In this document: one piece after another, positions 43,004 through 52,469 of the stretch | How positions within the stretch are numbered: the stretch's first letter is position 1 | Layout: every line of letters starts with the position of its first letter | From: Prosopocoilus inquinatus | Lineage: Eukaryota > Arthropoda > Insecta > Coleoptera > Lucanidae | Length of the DNA stretch: 64,000 nucleotides | Direction: 5' to 3' | Assembly (NCBI GenBank): GCA_036172665.1 | Contig: CM069877.1 | Span: 19,493,001 to 19,557,000 of the forward strand | Program-made: the position numbers and the translations under genes | Notes under the pieces: generated by a model | The model's database searches: none | What the model saw: only the letters and a program-made list of their open reading frames with translations | Told to the model about the DNA's origin: nothing

Positions 43004-44461
43004 GAAGCTTACGCCCTACCTAACCAAGAGGCAGTCACTATTGCGGAAGTCCTTGTCAGGGAATGGATCAGTCGGTATGGTGCACCTATGGAACTGCATT
43101 CAGACCAAGGAAGGAACTTTGAATCGGCCTTGTTCGAGAACGTGTGTACTCTGCTCGGCGTACGAAAAACTAGAACAACTGCACTCCACCCACAGTCGGA
43201 CGGAATGGTGGAAAGGTTCAACAGAACCATCAACCGACATTTGTCCAAGGTCGTTTCCAATCATCAGAGGGACTGGGACACGTGCATCCCCCTGTTTCTA
43301 ATGGCATACCGCTCATCTGTTCATGAGACAACAGGGGAGACTCCCGCGAAAGTGGTATTCGGGCGAGAGCCGAGACTGCCCTGCTACCTGAAGTTTGGTG
43401 TGAAGCCTGGCGAAGTCTCTGCCGACGAAGATTACGTGAGCAAATTACGCAGGAAAATGGATGATATCCACAACCAAGTGCGTCACAATATACAGACGGC
43501 CAGCGATCGGATGAAGGAGCACTATGACATCAACGCTCAACACGGGGGATACCAACCTGGAGCACTGGTCTGGCTTTATAACCCCCAAAGACGTCGAGGC
43601 CTCTCCCCAAAATTACAGACCTCTTGGGAAGGTCCTTACAAAGTGGTGAAACGGATCAACGACGTCGTTTACCGCATCAAGAAGGTCCCCCATGGCAAAC
43701 CCAAAGTAATCCACTTCAACCGGATGGCCCCTTACCATGGAGAAGCAGATGAAGGGACAGTACAAAGGGCGCAAGTTTCCGAAGTGAACTTCGAAACCTT
43801 CATGTCTCATCACGCCGAAGGAAGCAAGGCACGGTTTGGAGTGACCACGGAGAAGCAACAAGATCTCTTTAAAGTGCCACTGGAGTACAGTCTGGCTCAC
43901 TGCGTAGCAGAAGACCTGAAAATGTCCAAAGGAATCGCTCAGGTGTTTAGGAAGAAATTTGGCCAAATCGAGGAGCTACGAAGACAGCATCCCATGGTAG
44001 GCAAGAGCTTGCAGATCATTGATTCGACGGCAGATCGGAGGCGCCACGTGCATTATTTAGTCACTAAGAAGACATCAAGCGGTAAACCTGACTATCAAAG
44101 TATGTGGAGAGCCCTATATAGCCTGAGGAGACAGCTAATAGAGAACCATCAGATGAAGTTGGCCATCCCCAAATTGGGCTGCGGATTGGACGGACTAGAC
44201 TGGAGAGTAATACGAAGCATGCTGGAAGTCATCTTTCACAGAACGGGAATTGAAGTCCTAGTCTGCAGCCATCACCCACAGGCAACAGTCAGCAACAGCA
44301 AAACCGTAGACTGCTACTTCTTCCAGACGGGAAATTGCAAGAATGGGCCAGCTTGTAGATTCCGACATCCTCCTTCAAGACTATCACCAGGAACATTTCG
44401 AGACGAAACGTTTTTAAGAAGGGGGCAGTGTGGCGAGCCGCTCAGTGCTGCGTCACGCTGA
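43004..44461 (+). CDS. pol: Integrase C-terminal half fused to TARG1-like macrodomain and CCCH zinc finger
   Basis: Numbered from the Met at 43088 (457 codons to the stop), the frame holds the second catalytic Asp in LHSDQGRNF (Asp6), the Glu in GMVERFNRTI (Glu42), the gypsy C-terminal block SWEGPYKVVKRINDVVYRI (about 179-197), a linker, a macrodomain (about 245-397) and a CCCH finger (409-427). There is no chromodomain. The frame stays open from integrase through to a TGA at 44459-44461, 31 bp inside the 3' LTR. The extra 200 or so residues lie where envelope genes occur in some gypsy elements, but they have no signal peptide or membrane segment. Separate production of the extension is not excluded, since an internal promoter or protease cleavage could release it. 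Confidence 0.9.
   Translation, partial: EAYALPNQEAVTIAEVLVREWISRYGAPMELHSDQGRNFESALFENVCTLLGVRKTRTTALHPQSDGMVERFNRTINRHLSKVVSNHQRDWDTCIPLFLMAYRSSVHETTGETPAKVVFGREPRLPCYLKFGVKPGEVSADEDYVSKLRRKMDDIHNQVRHNIQTASDRMKEHYDINAQHGGYQPGALVWLYNPQRRRGLSPKLQTSWEGPYKVVKRINDVVYRIKKVPHGKPKVIHFNRMAPYHGEADEGTVQRAQVSEVNFETFMSHHAEGSKARFGVTTEKQQDLFKVPLEYSLAHCVAEDLKMSKGIAQVFRKKFGQIEELRRQHPMVGKSLQIIDSTADRRRHVHYLVTKKTSSGKPDYQSMWRALYSLRRQLIENHQMKLAIPKLGCGLDGLDWRVIRSMLEVIFHRTGIEVLVCSHHPQATVSNSKTVDCYFFQTGNCKNGPACRFRHPPSRLSPGTFRDETFLRRGQCGEPLSAASR
43820..44278 (+). other. Macrodomain of TARG1/OARD1 type within the retrotransposon polyprotein
   Basis: The segment contains YSLAHCVAEDLKMSKGIAQV, FRKKFG, VHYLVTKK (Lys327, codon 44066) and AIPKLGCGLDGLDW (Asp368, codon 44189). 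In human TARG1/OARD1 the equivalent SLAHC-SEDC-MGAGIA, LITKK and IGCGLD motifs carry catalytic Lys84 and Asp125, used to remove ADP-ribose from glutamate/aspartate and O-acyl-ADP-ribose. Both residues are kept here. The start DLF and the length of about 150 residues also match. The assignment to the TARG1 branch rather than MacroD or viral macrodomains rests on these motifs. Enzymatic activity is inferred. Confidence 0.88.
44312..44368 (+). other. CCCH zinc finger at the end of the polyprotein
   Basis: Residues 409-427 read CYFFQTGNCKNGPACRFRH, spacing C-X7-C-X5-C-X3-H, the standard RNA-binding CCCH finger. A single finger at the extreme C-terminus could tether the adjoining macrodomain to RNA or provide packaging contacts. 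It is intact in this copy. Confidence 0.88.
44416..44428 (+). promoter_or_regulatory. Polypurine tract before the 3' LTR
   Basis: AAGAAGGGGGCAG directly precedes the TGTGGCG start of the 3' LTR, the expected position for priming plus-strand DNA synthesis. It also codes for part of the polyprotein tail (RRGQ). Confidence 0.75.
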
Positions 44462-44770
44462 GGGCGTCAGGAGGTCGGTTCGCTGTTGTGCGTCATCGGC
44501 CATCACGCCACCGGGGCCTACACCGGGGTCACATCGAACAGATTGGAATCTTCCCGCATAGAGAGTTCCAGACGGCGGCGAATGATATAAAATCGCCCCG
44601 GTTTGACTCACCAGTCAGTCAAATTCTAACAGCGAACGTCGAAGTTAGATTTTAGTGTGAAAATAAATTGTAACAAATAAATTAGTTTTTAAGCTTTATT
44701 AAATTACGGTTAAGTTTTTATCGAGTGTTTTATTCGTTTAAATAAATAAACAAAAACCCTAGAAACGCAA
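44429..44770 (+). repeat. 3' LTR of the macrodomain gypsy element
   Basis: It matches the 5' LTR over 342 bp, with one visible difference in the segment CAGTCRAATTC (G on the left copy, A here). The first 33 bp also supply the last codons and the stop of the upstream polyprotein frame. Confidence 0.93.
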
Positions 44771-44841
44771 AACTATTAAAATGTATGTATTAAGAGTTGG
44801 TGTGATTGGTGACAGCGACAAACTAACAACAAAAAGAGTAT

Positions 44842-44945
44842 ATTAGAAAAATTTTGTGCAAATCAACATCTTACTATCGCTTTTTTTACTGCAATGTCAG
44901 GTCAAAAAGCGATAGTAAGATGTCGCTATTTTATTTGTTTAAAAA
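44842..44945. repeat. Inverted fragment of the hammerhead repeat
   Basis: AAATTTTGTGCAAATC, then CATCTTACTATCGCTTTTTT, then the inverse AAAAAGCGATAGTAAGATGTCG: a short inverted junction of two units, with the ribozyme parts missing. It lies just outside the gypsy element. Confidence 0.65.
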
Positions 44946-45064
44946 AAGTATAGTTTTCTATTTGTTTCCCTTTAAGCATTCTTTACCGCGTGTTTTGCCC
45001 ACCTATTCACCCAACTTTACGAACGCACTCTGGATGTTCATATGACATGTAACGATCGGAAAAC

Positions 45065-45311
45065 TCTAATAAAGGTAAAGCTTTTAAAATGCGATCAAGC
45101 AATTGACCTTGAATTTTGTTGGAATTTTGTTTTATAACGTTGTGTTTGTCCACGGCCGACCAAAAGTTCTCAAACAAAAGAGTCAATACTCCTCCACTAG
45201 GTCATTTTTTATTTTTGAGCTAGACTTTTGGTAGTTGCAGCATTAATTATCTTACATGATGAGGAACTTACGGTATTAATATTTGAAACTAATTTGATTA
45301 CACCCTGTATA
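45065..45311. repeat. Half copy of the 5944-7048 element, inverted
   Basis: Its complement follows the left 240 bp of the 5944-7048 element: TTTGATTACACCCTGTA end, GGTAGTTGCAGCATTAAT, ACAAAAGAGTCAATACTCCT and TTGACCTTGAATTTTGTT. The other terminus is missing. Confidence 0.7.
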
Positions 45312-45506
45312 AACCGGTTACATATGCCTACGAAATATAGTTGTGTCACGTGTCGTACATATCTTGCATTTTACACGAAGCTCATTATTAAGCTGTTTGT
45401 AGGTGCTTTTTTCACTTAAAAATTTGAATCGTGTTTCGAATAGAGTTTGGACCTGAATTTCGTAGTTGTTGCAACAAAACACTTGACTTGAATTTTTGAT
45501 TGACAG

Positions 45507-45791
45507 TTGATTTGTGAAAAAACCATAATTCAATCCAAACAAGTTTTAAAAATAGAGAGATTCAAAGGAAAGAATGTGTTTTTGAATCAAAACACGTTTA
45601 GATCACGATTTTGTGAGCGAAAGAAAGCACCTTATAATGAAGGTATCGAAACGAAAAATCGCCGGCGGTGTGATTATTCTGAGGATAGCAGGAAAAAAAA
45701 GGAAAAACGTTCCGTGTGGGTTCGAGGATGGATTTTAAGACACGATAAACTAGGTGCCTATAATCAAGTAATGACTAAACCTATTAATTAG
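45507..45791 (+). pseudogene. N-terminal fragment of a Harbinger-type transposase
   Basis: The last third of the frame reads KKKEKRSVWVRGWILRHDKL then GAYNQVMTK. This W-V-R-x-W-L-L-x-R-x-x-x-G-A-Y-N pattern is the conserved start of PIF/Harbinger (HARBI1/ALP1-like) nucleases in insects. The catalytic domain is absent: the frame ends at 45791, and I see no continuation in other frames or a good splice donor. The first 30 or so residues look like untranslated leader. Harbinger-type MITEs (TTA/TAA targets) occur at 18.9-19.3 kb. Confidence 0.55.
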
Positions 45792-46776
45792 TTCGTCAAT
45801 TTCGACTTTTAACCATTATTTTTTATTACCTATCTTCAATCACATAAAACGCGACAGTGTCACAAAAGTAGACGTGCAGGCAACTCTTGCAATTTCTCCC
45901 CGGCGAGTATAAATTTCAAACTAATCAGTGTTTACATCTATTCGTACAGATGTGTCGATACATGTTGCTAGAACTTGAAAGATATATCTCCTACAGAAAT
46001 TCTTCACTGTTTACATTGGTTACAATTTCTTTCCGACATAAATATCATGCAATAAATCTCAGATGTAAACGTACCTTTATAGATTAATAAAAACTTACAT
46101 CGGACAAGAGTCAACTGCTATTTTAAATAAATAGTAGTAGAGAGCGTATTTCTAAGGAAAGCGCAAAAATTAAAACTGCATTTTGTATAATGCATATTAT
46201 GGTCAACTCAATTTCAAATGAGCTAAAGTAACACGCCTTCAAAGGAAAAGGAATACGTCGATTCACAGTCACCCAGTACATGCTTAAATACCAAAATGTA
46301 ACTTTCTTATGTGGTAATTATTATTAAGTATTCCGTTAACTACTTACATAAAACAATACGTTCAGAACCTTTGTTCGTGTGAGATAAATATTTTTTAATG
46401 TGCAGACAGAGCATCTGTGGTATTCTCCGTCTGGAGGTAAAGGAATTTAGCATTCGTACAAGAATATTTGGGGCATGATATCACTTCGCAGAAAGACCAG
46501 CGTAAATGGAAAGTCGATGATTCACGCAGACGAGATGATGTTTTTTTAACATTGTAATTTTTATTACAAGTGGGCACGGTTGATGCAACCATTACGCAAT
46601 TGGGTAATCCAAGTGGGTGCTTTCAGTTTGATACGGGCTACAAGGCACTCTCACCCTAGTGCTCATTGCATCAGAAGCAACTGTTTAACAAAATTACCTT
46701 TATAGTTTCTTTCAAATTAATAATTATGAAAACATTATAATTCTTTAATGTAACTTTTAAAAAGACTGGCGTAATA
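45792..46776. other. No feature recognised
   Basis: AT-rich sequence with only short frames (45887-46087 and 46395-46592, minus) that show no motif. No terminal repeats or RNA genes were seen. Confidence 0.4.
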
Positions 46777-47176
46777 TACTGGGTGTACCTACGGAGGAGA
46801 TTAAAGGGGTAGCTAGGGGAGATCGAATTAAAGATTTTTTCTTAATAAATTTTTGGGAAAAAAAAACTGTTTTAAAAAATGTAGTCACGTTAAAGTAACG
46901 GCTATTTCATTTTTTCTTTTAATGCCCAAAAACGGGTTTTCATGTTGTTGTGAACCGCCTACTAATTAAAAACAAAACAGAAACAGATTAACATAGACAT
47001 TTTATGAATGGTGGTTTTGATAAATTTAGAGTTTATTTAATAATAAAGTTGCATTTTGTGAAATAATTTTATTTTATTATTCGGTTTTGGTCTAAAGCGA
47101 ATTAAGAAGAAAGCTTTATTTTGATGTCCTACAGCTGCCCTTTCAATCTCCTCCGTACGTTGTGAGACACCCAGTA
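46777..47176. repeat. MITE, 400 bp, TA target
   Basis: The left TACTGGGTGTACCTACGGAG continues as GAGATTAAAGGGG. The right end (CAATCTCCTCCGTACG, then ACACCCAGTA) is the inverse. TA is present at both borders. The interior is AT-rich and non-coding. Confidence 0.75.
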
Positions 47177-48166
47177 TTTAATTCATATCAATTATAGCGC
47201 GGTCACTGCAAAAAGAATGCGAGTTCATTTGCGAATGATTCGGTTATGTAAACAAGTTTCTATATCCAGTCGACCAGAACTGTAGTGGTTACTATAGACT
47301 TCTCGGGCTTCGACTGGTTTATTGTTTGGTTTTTACAGGGCAGACGCGTTAGAGATTTGAACTTTTTCCGAATATGATCGCTTCAGAATATTAGAAATTC
47401 CTCGTATATTTAACGAGATCTTCCGCCTAAAATGCGCTTAGTTCTGCTTATTATGTTATATACATATAACCTGTTCCAATGCCCATAATAACAGAGGCGA
47501 TAACATAGAAATATTACATTAGGACAGAGAGGGTATGCCTTACGCCGTATCTAACGCATGAGCGACCGCTGTTACCAGAAAAGACCAAATCAAGGATACT
47601 TCGCATTGCACAAACGCGTGACTTTCGGTGTCTTTGTTATAATATTGAATAAAACAAGATACTGATAGTTTATAGAAACAATGTGCAATGTATAGCAAAG
47701 CCGGCCGGAGAAAAAAAAAGCCTGGAATATATTTCACATGTAAAAGGAATTTTCTTTGATTTGGACCCTTTTAGTATCAGATGTGACACGCTTGTTTGTC
47801 ATCCCTCTCTTACCTAATCTAAGATAGAAATAATAATCGTACAGAATACGCACTGCCGTCTACGCCTGTTGACATCGTAAAATAGACAACTTCCATTGCA
47901 TCTAAGGGCAAGAGTGCAGTAAAATACATTTATCCGATTGTTTTGTAAAGTAGGATTTCTCACAACGCATTTTTCTATAGAAATTAACACTTGTCCTTAG
48001 GTGTCGTGTTGATTTCCTAACTTACGTTGAAAATACAGTTGTAATTCGCATACGGACAAGTGCTCCATATACTGTCTATACTCTAAGGGTGATCACGACC
48101 TATTAGATTTCACAAGACTCTCTTATCCGGCCTGCGCAATTTGTTTATTTAGTGCGAATTTTCTCC
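47177..48166. other. No feature recognised
   Basis: Mixed AT-rich sequence. The minus-strand frame 47540-47737 has no motif, and there are no clear inverted or tandem repeats. Confidence 0.4.
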
Positions 48167-48174
48167 GTTTTAGC

Positions 48175-48554
48175 CAGTGCTGCCAAATGGGAGGGATAAT
48201 CCGTCTTTGGAGGGTTTTTTGGCATCTGGCGCGATGAAAGATTTTTTTAATAAATGAAGGGATTTATGATTTTTATTTGAAGCATTGCAAAATTTAACTT
48301 GAATATTAAAATAAACATCGGTAAAAAATATTTACCCTAGTTTCTTTGATTATTTTTTAAATTTTATAAATTACTATAGCAAATTTAAGCCTTTTTATAA
48401 ATAAAATTATTACCCTATGAATATTCTCTTATTTCTAATGGATAAAATTTAATAGTTTTGAGGTGGATAGTGGCGGTGGAGGGAACTTTAAGTCCGTGGA
48501 GGAATTTCTACCGATCTGAAGAAGGAGAAACCGCGGACTCATCTCGCAGCACTA
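48175..48554. repeat. Short nonautonomous hAT element, 380 bp
   Basis: It begins CAGTGCTGCC and ends GCAGCACTA. The flanking 8-mers GTTTTAGC (48167-48174) and GTTTTGGC (48555-48562) match at seven of eight positions. The CAGTGCTG end is shared with the hAT at 57376. Confidence 0.7.
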
Positions 48555-48562
48555 GTTTTGGC

Positions 48563-49737
48563 GCTAGTTACCCAAATTGAAGTTTTCTGACGCAAACGTC
48601 AAATGTGCATATTTATGACAGTGCGAATTAATTAAAACCACCTTGCTATAATTTTTATTGAAAAGACTAATGTAATTAAGCACGAAATTACATTATAAAG
48701 CTTCGCAAACCAGGATTAGAAAAAGAAACGTATGGTTTGAAGAGCCTTACTTGGCTTGCATTTGAGCAATATTTTATCAACAGGATATAGGTAAGTTTTT
48801 AAAGAATTGCTGAGTTGCATTACATACAACATCCTCTTTGTGATGCAGCAAACAAAGAACAAAGAAAACTAAAGAAGCAATTGGAGTAAGGAACGTTAAG
48901 AAATCGTTTTTTTTTTTAATTTTGTACCTACACCAGTGTAGGTACTTTCAAACTACTTTCTTCGTAAATTAAAATTCGGCCTCTTGAAATTTTACCGGTA
49001 ACTTTCTACTTTTTTACAGGTAATTCGGTAAATTACTTAAAGCAATCTGGTGATTATAAGTAATAGGTACTTACGTGTTTTCTACTTGCGTTTTAATTTC
49101 TTGAAAACCATTAGAGATAAACATAACACTAATCAAAATCCAAAGAAAATTACATTTTGCATTGGATGGCATAGAAAAGTCAGTCGTTGCTTTTAAAAAT
49201 AATCTACTTAGTAGAGCGTCAGTTTCCTAAGTAGCGGTACCGTAAAGTGGCGGCCCTGAGTTGACGGCGAATGACGTTACATAAAACATACCAAGGACAC
49301 TAATGCCCGGTTTCTGAAACGTTAAATAACTTTATGTAAAGATAACTTTTTATTGACAGATAACTTTATGAAAAGAATAAACTGTTTCCGTTGCTACATA
49401 CAATGTTTTTTTTTAACTGTGTCCATAAGGATTTATATGGGGGATATAAACTTTTGTTTTGCCAAATTCTGTTCTGCGAATTTCAGTTTTTAATAATCGA
49501 TTAAACAATTTATTACAAAATACACACTAGCAGAATAACAGGTTAATTTAATTATTTTACGATTAAAAGTAGATATTATTAAAGACCAAATCAATCGAGT
49601 AGGTCAACGCTAAAAATTAATTTATCATTGTGCTGTCCACATCATGACATCAGAAGACAAATGTATCACAAATGTCCGTTTACACCGTTGAAGAAGGAGT
49701 CGAAATTATTTCGTTTCCGTTAATTTTCGAACTATGT
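48563..49737. other. No feature recognised
   Basis: No gene, RNA or element can be supported. GCCCGGTTTCTGAAACGTTA at about 49304 looks like the end of an insect MITE, but no partner was found. Confidence 0.35.
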
Positions 49738-49787
49738 TATTTAAGAAAAATTTTGTGCAAATCGTTTTTGATTGCAGTGAGAACCTC

Positions 49788-49848
49788 GAGCAGCCTCTGG
49801 ACAGCTGTTTCAGCCCTGCTTGGGGCTTCTTCAGCAGAAACGTAGCTC
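49788..49848 (-). ncRNA. Type-I hammerhead ribozyme (minus strand)
   Basis: The complement has CUGAAGA (49834-49828), stem II AGCCC/GGGCU, GAAA, stem III CAGCUG and UC. Cleavage is predicted between plus-strand positions 49799 and 49800. Stem I GUUUCUG/CAGAGGC is intact. Confidence 0.8.
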
Positions 49849-50103
49849 GACATTCCCACTGCAGACCAAAAACGACTTGCCCAATTTATTCGCAAATGCG
49901 ATGTAAGAATGATGAACATATAAAATAGCGACATCTTACTATCGCTTTTTGACCTAACATTGCAGTAGGATAGACAAATTGAAGCGGGATTTGCTCCTAA
50001 TGATAAGCGATAGTAAGATGTCGCTATTTTATATGTTCATCATTCTTACATCGCATTTGCGAATAAATTGGGCAAGTCGTTTTTGGTCTGCAGTGGGAAT
50101 GTC

Positions 50104-50164
50104 GAGCTACGTTTCTGCTGAAGAAGCCCCAAGCAGGGCTGAAACAGCTGTCCAGAGGCTGCTC
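50104..50164 (+). ncRNA. Type-I hammerhead ribozyme, first tandem unit
   Basis: CUGAAGA 50118-50124, stem II AGCCC/GGGCU with loop CAAGCA, GAAA 50141-50144, stem III CAGCUG, U50151-C50152 with cleavage after C50152. Stem I has 7 bp inside an internal loop and 4 bp outside (GAGC/GCUC). Confidence 0.83.
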
Positions 50165-50415
50165 GAGGTTCTCATTGCAATCAAAAACGATTTGCACAAA
50201 ATTTTTCTAAAATCTTTCATTATGCTTTGACAGCAAGCATGGCCGCCTTGCATGGGGGACTCATTAGGAGCAAATCCCGCTTCAATTTGTCTATCCTACT
50301 GCAATGTTAGGTCAAAAAGCGATAGTAAGATGTCGCTATTTTATATGTTCATCATTCTTACATCGCATTTGCGAATAAATTGGGCAAGTCGTTTTTGGTC
50401 TGCAGTGGGAATGTC

Positions 50416-50476
50416 GAGCTACGTTTCTGCTGAAGAAGCCCCAAGCAGGGCTGAAACAGCTGTCCAGAGGCTGCTC
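50416..50476 (+). ncRNA. Type-I hammerhead ribozyme, second tandem unit
   Basis: Identical in core and stems to the unit 312 bp upstream; CUGAAGA 50430-50436, cleavage after C50464. Two such sites would release a unit-length 312-nt RNA from a transcript of the array. Confidence 0.83.
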
Positions 50477-50525
50477 GAGGTTCTCACTGCAATCAAAAAC
50501 GATTTGCACAAAATTTTTCTAATAT

Positions 50526-51180
50526 ATTAGTAACGTCAAATCGAGATGGAGATGGACCATTATGAAATGTAATTATGTAACCTCGCTTTTTCTTGCTTAC
50601 GTCAATGTACTGTGGCTTGCAAAAAAACGCGTACACCTGTTTTTCGTTGTATTAAGTGAGCTTGAGATTTAATTTGTCAGTCACAAACAATTAAAATTCA
50701 GACTCACAGAAAACGAGCGTTTTTCGCTGACTGCACCAACTGCACTGAGTGTTTCTCTATCTCGTTTTATTATATAAAGCTGAACCGAGATGGAGATACA
50801 CTCAGTGCGCAATGAGTTGAGTTGTTCTCGGGGAAAGGGACAAACAAATATTCTGAAAATCAACACACTGCCCTCAGGGGAAGTGATCTTTCAGATTAAA
50901 ATATTTTCACTTTCATACCACTTCTGGTTATACCGGAAGTCGCCATTAATCATCTTTTTTTAAATGGAATGTTATACTTTTTATTACAAATTCTGATTCT
51001 ACTTGTTATTCCAAGTAAAAGTTGTTGACTTCTCTGTACTTAAATGTAACGGTTTTTGAGATATCTTCAAATTTCTGAAAAAAATTATTTCGGTGGCCTT
51101 TCATTTATGACAATGTATTTACGGCACTTTCAAATTTCAAGATTCAAGTTGCCTGTCGTTTGAAAGAATAATGTTCGGCC
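50526..51180. repeat. Mostly unannotated; CCGGAAGT-family fragment at 50890-50990
   Basis: TTATACCGGAAGTCGCCATT followed by TTTTTTAAATGGAATG matches the 18330-18620 and 25450-25730 fragments. The rest (50526-50890 and 50990-51180) shows no recognised feature. Confidence 0.45.
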
Positions 51181-51182
51181 TT

Positions 51183-52464
51183 TCAAATCATATCCTAGTT
51201 ATCATTGAAAAATTCACAGGGTGGTCAAAATATGATGTCGAACTTTGTTCTGTTCAACTGCCCAAAACTCAGTTTTATTTTGCATCATGAAATGCAGAAT
51301 CAAATTCTACAGCGATTAGTAGTAGCATTCCCTATAGCTATTTTCATTAGTTTTCTTGTTATTAATAATTGTTTATTTTATTTGTTAATTAATAGCAGTA
51401 ATACAATTATTCGTATTTAACTTTGAAAAAAAGAAGAAGCAGATATTGAATTTCTATTTTTTTTCAGAAATAAATAATTGTTAACCATAACATTATTTTG
51501 TCGTACATCTTGGAATAAAGCTATAGGTAAATACCTATCGTAATACTTACTTTTTTCATAAACAAGGGTCTTCAAAAAATAAGTATACATACTTTCAAAA
51601 ACAATTTTCTTTGTCAGGCTAATATTTTTGTTAAAAAAAGCAAAAGCAAAAGCAAAACTTGCGATTGGTAAAGTGATAAAAATAATTAAACAGTTTTATT
51701 TATAATTCTAGAGCCCGTATGACACGGTCGTAAACACCTGAACGGTCCAGTGGTAAGGGACCGGCCTTGCTATCGTAAGGTCGTGGGTTCGCACCCGCTC
51801 GAGATATTTCTCGAGGGTCGTTACTCCCTTCAGGTACCCTTTAGTGTTGGGGAGAAAATTCAACACTGCTTCACCTTCAACGGCGAGGAGATTTGGAAGT
51901 AACAAAGCCTTGGAACACTTTACACACACAAAAATACACTCCCGCTCCTGAGGTCCTGACAAGTCTATGACTTATGACTTAGGAGCCCGTTGGGCAAATA
52001 CCACGGATAAAAAAAAAATACTGTATAAAATTTGCCAATAACTGAGAAAGAGTCAAACCAAACTAATGAATATTTACATGGTAACCTATCACTCTCCCTT
52101 TGTAGAAATTTTGTACAAGAAATATCATCCTGTCGTAGTCCTTGACGATTAAACATTAAGGTTCCTTTTTATTTGTTTTGTTAATTTTGTCAATTTCTTT
52201 GTTTTTTATTTAATTTTATTTATTTAATACAGCTTGTAACTCAATAAATATTTTTGCTTTGTCGACACTTACTGCGAAAAATTACCATAATTTTACCAAA
52301 ATATTCCATTATAAGAAACAATAATTGATAACAAGAAAACTAATGGAAATAGGTATAGGGAGTGCTAGTACTCTAAGTTCTGGGCAGTTGAACAGACATC
52401 ACATTTTGACCACCCTGTGCATTTTTCAATGATAACTAGGCTATGATTTAAAACATGCAGTTTA
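51183..52464. repeat. Inverted repeat (arms of about 160-190 bp) around a 0.9-kb loop
   Basis: The left arm (51183-51376) and right arm (52306-52464) pair through AATCATATCCTAGTTATCAT, CACAGGGTGGTCAAAAT, GTTCAACTGCCCA and TTAGTTTTCTTGTTAT. The CACAGGGTGGTC block resembles a DNA-element end, but pairing continues outside it, so the element borders are uncertain. A SINE lies in the loop. Confidence 0.65.
51713..52020 (+). repeat. tRNA-derived SINE
   Basis: The head has an A-box-like GGTCCAGTGGTAAGG (51744-51758) and a B box GGTTCGCACCC (51786-51796) at tRNA-like spacing, with arms GTCGTGGGTTCGCACCCGC forming a T-arm-like hairpin. A non-tRNA body follows, and the unit ends in an A-run (ATAAAAAAAAAATA, about 52007-52020). 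The 84-residue minus frame across it is incidental. It is not a functional tRNA: no acceptor stem closes around it. Confidence 0.65.
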
Positions 52465-52469
52465 ATTAC

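Larger units (their letters stand above)
38237..44770 (+). mobile_element. Full-length young Ty3/gypsy retrotransposon with macrodomain and CCCH finger
   Basis: Two 342-bp LTRs (38237-38578 and 44429-44770) differ at one visible base and are flanked by the 6-bp duplication AACTAT (38231-38236 and 44771-44776). The order is LTR, short leader, gag (SAP-like, coiled coil, CCHC), protease, reverse transcriptase, RNase H, integrase, macrodomain, CCCH finger, polypurine tract, LTR. The domain order RT-RH-INT and the YLDD motif place it in Ty3/gypsy. Two lesions interrupt pol: a TGA at 42456 and a frameshift near 43001. Despite near-identical LTRs this copy may therefore be non-autonomous. The solo LTR at 33483-33815 shows earlier activity of the family. 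Confidence 0.95.
49738..50525. repeat. Hammerhead repeat array: one inverted and two tandem units of 312 bp
   Basis: A minus unit (49738-49995) abuts a direct dimer (about 50000-50525). The spacing between equivalent cleavage sites (after 50152 and after 50464) is exactly 312 bp, which sets the unit length. The two tandem units differ at very few bases. Every unit carries the hammerhead. Sequence outside, such as CTATGTTATT on the left and ATATATTAG on the right, is unrelated, so the array is a discrete insertion. There is no protein-coding capacity. Confidence 0.88.

Noticed and set aside
43820..44278. Chromodomain, envelope or dUTPase after the integrase
   Set aside because: No chromodomain aromatic cage pattern, no signal peptide, furin site or membrane helix, and no dUTPase motifs. 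The motifs fit a macrodomain.
51708..51962. 84-residue minus-strand protein, or a functional tRNA gene
   Set aside because: The sequence is a SINE with A and B boxes. There is no closed acceptor stem or proper anticodon arm for a tRNA, and the protein frame is incidental.
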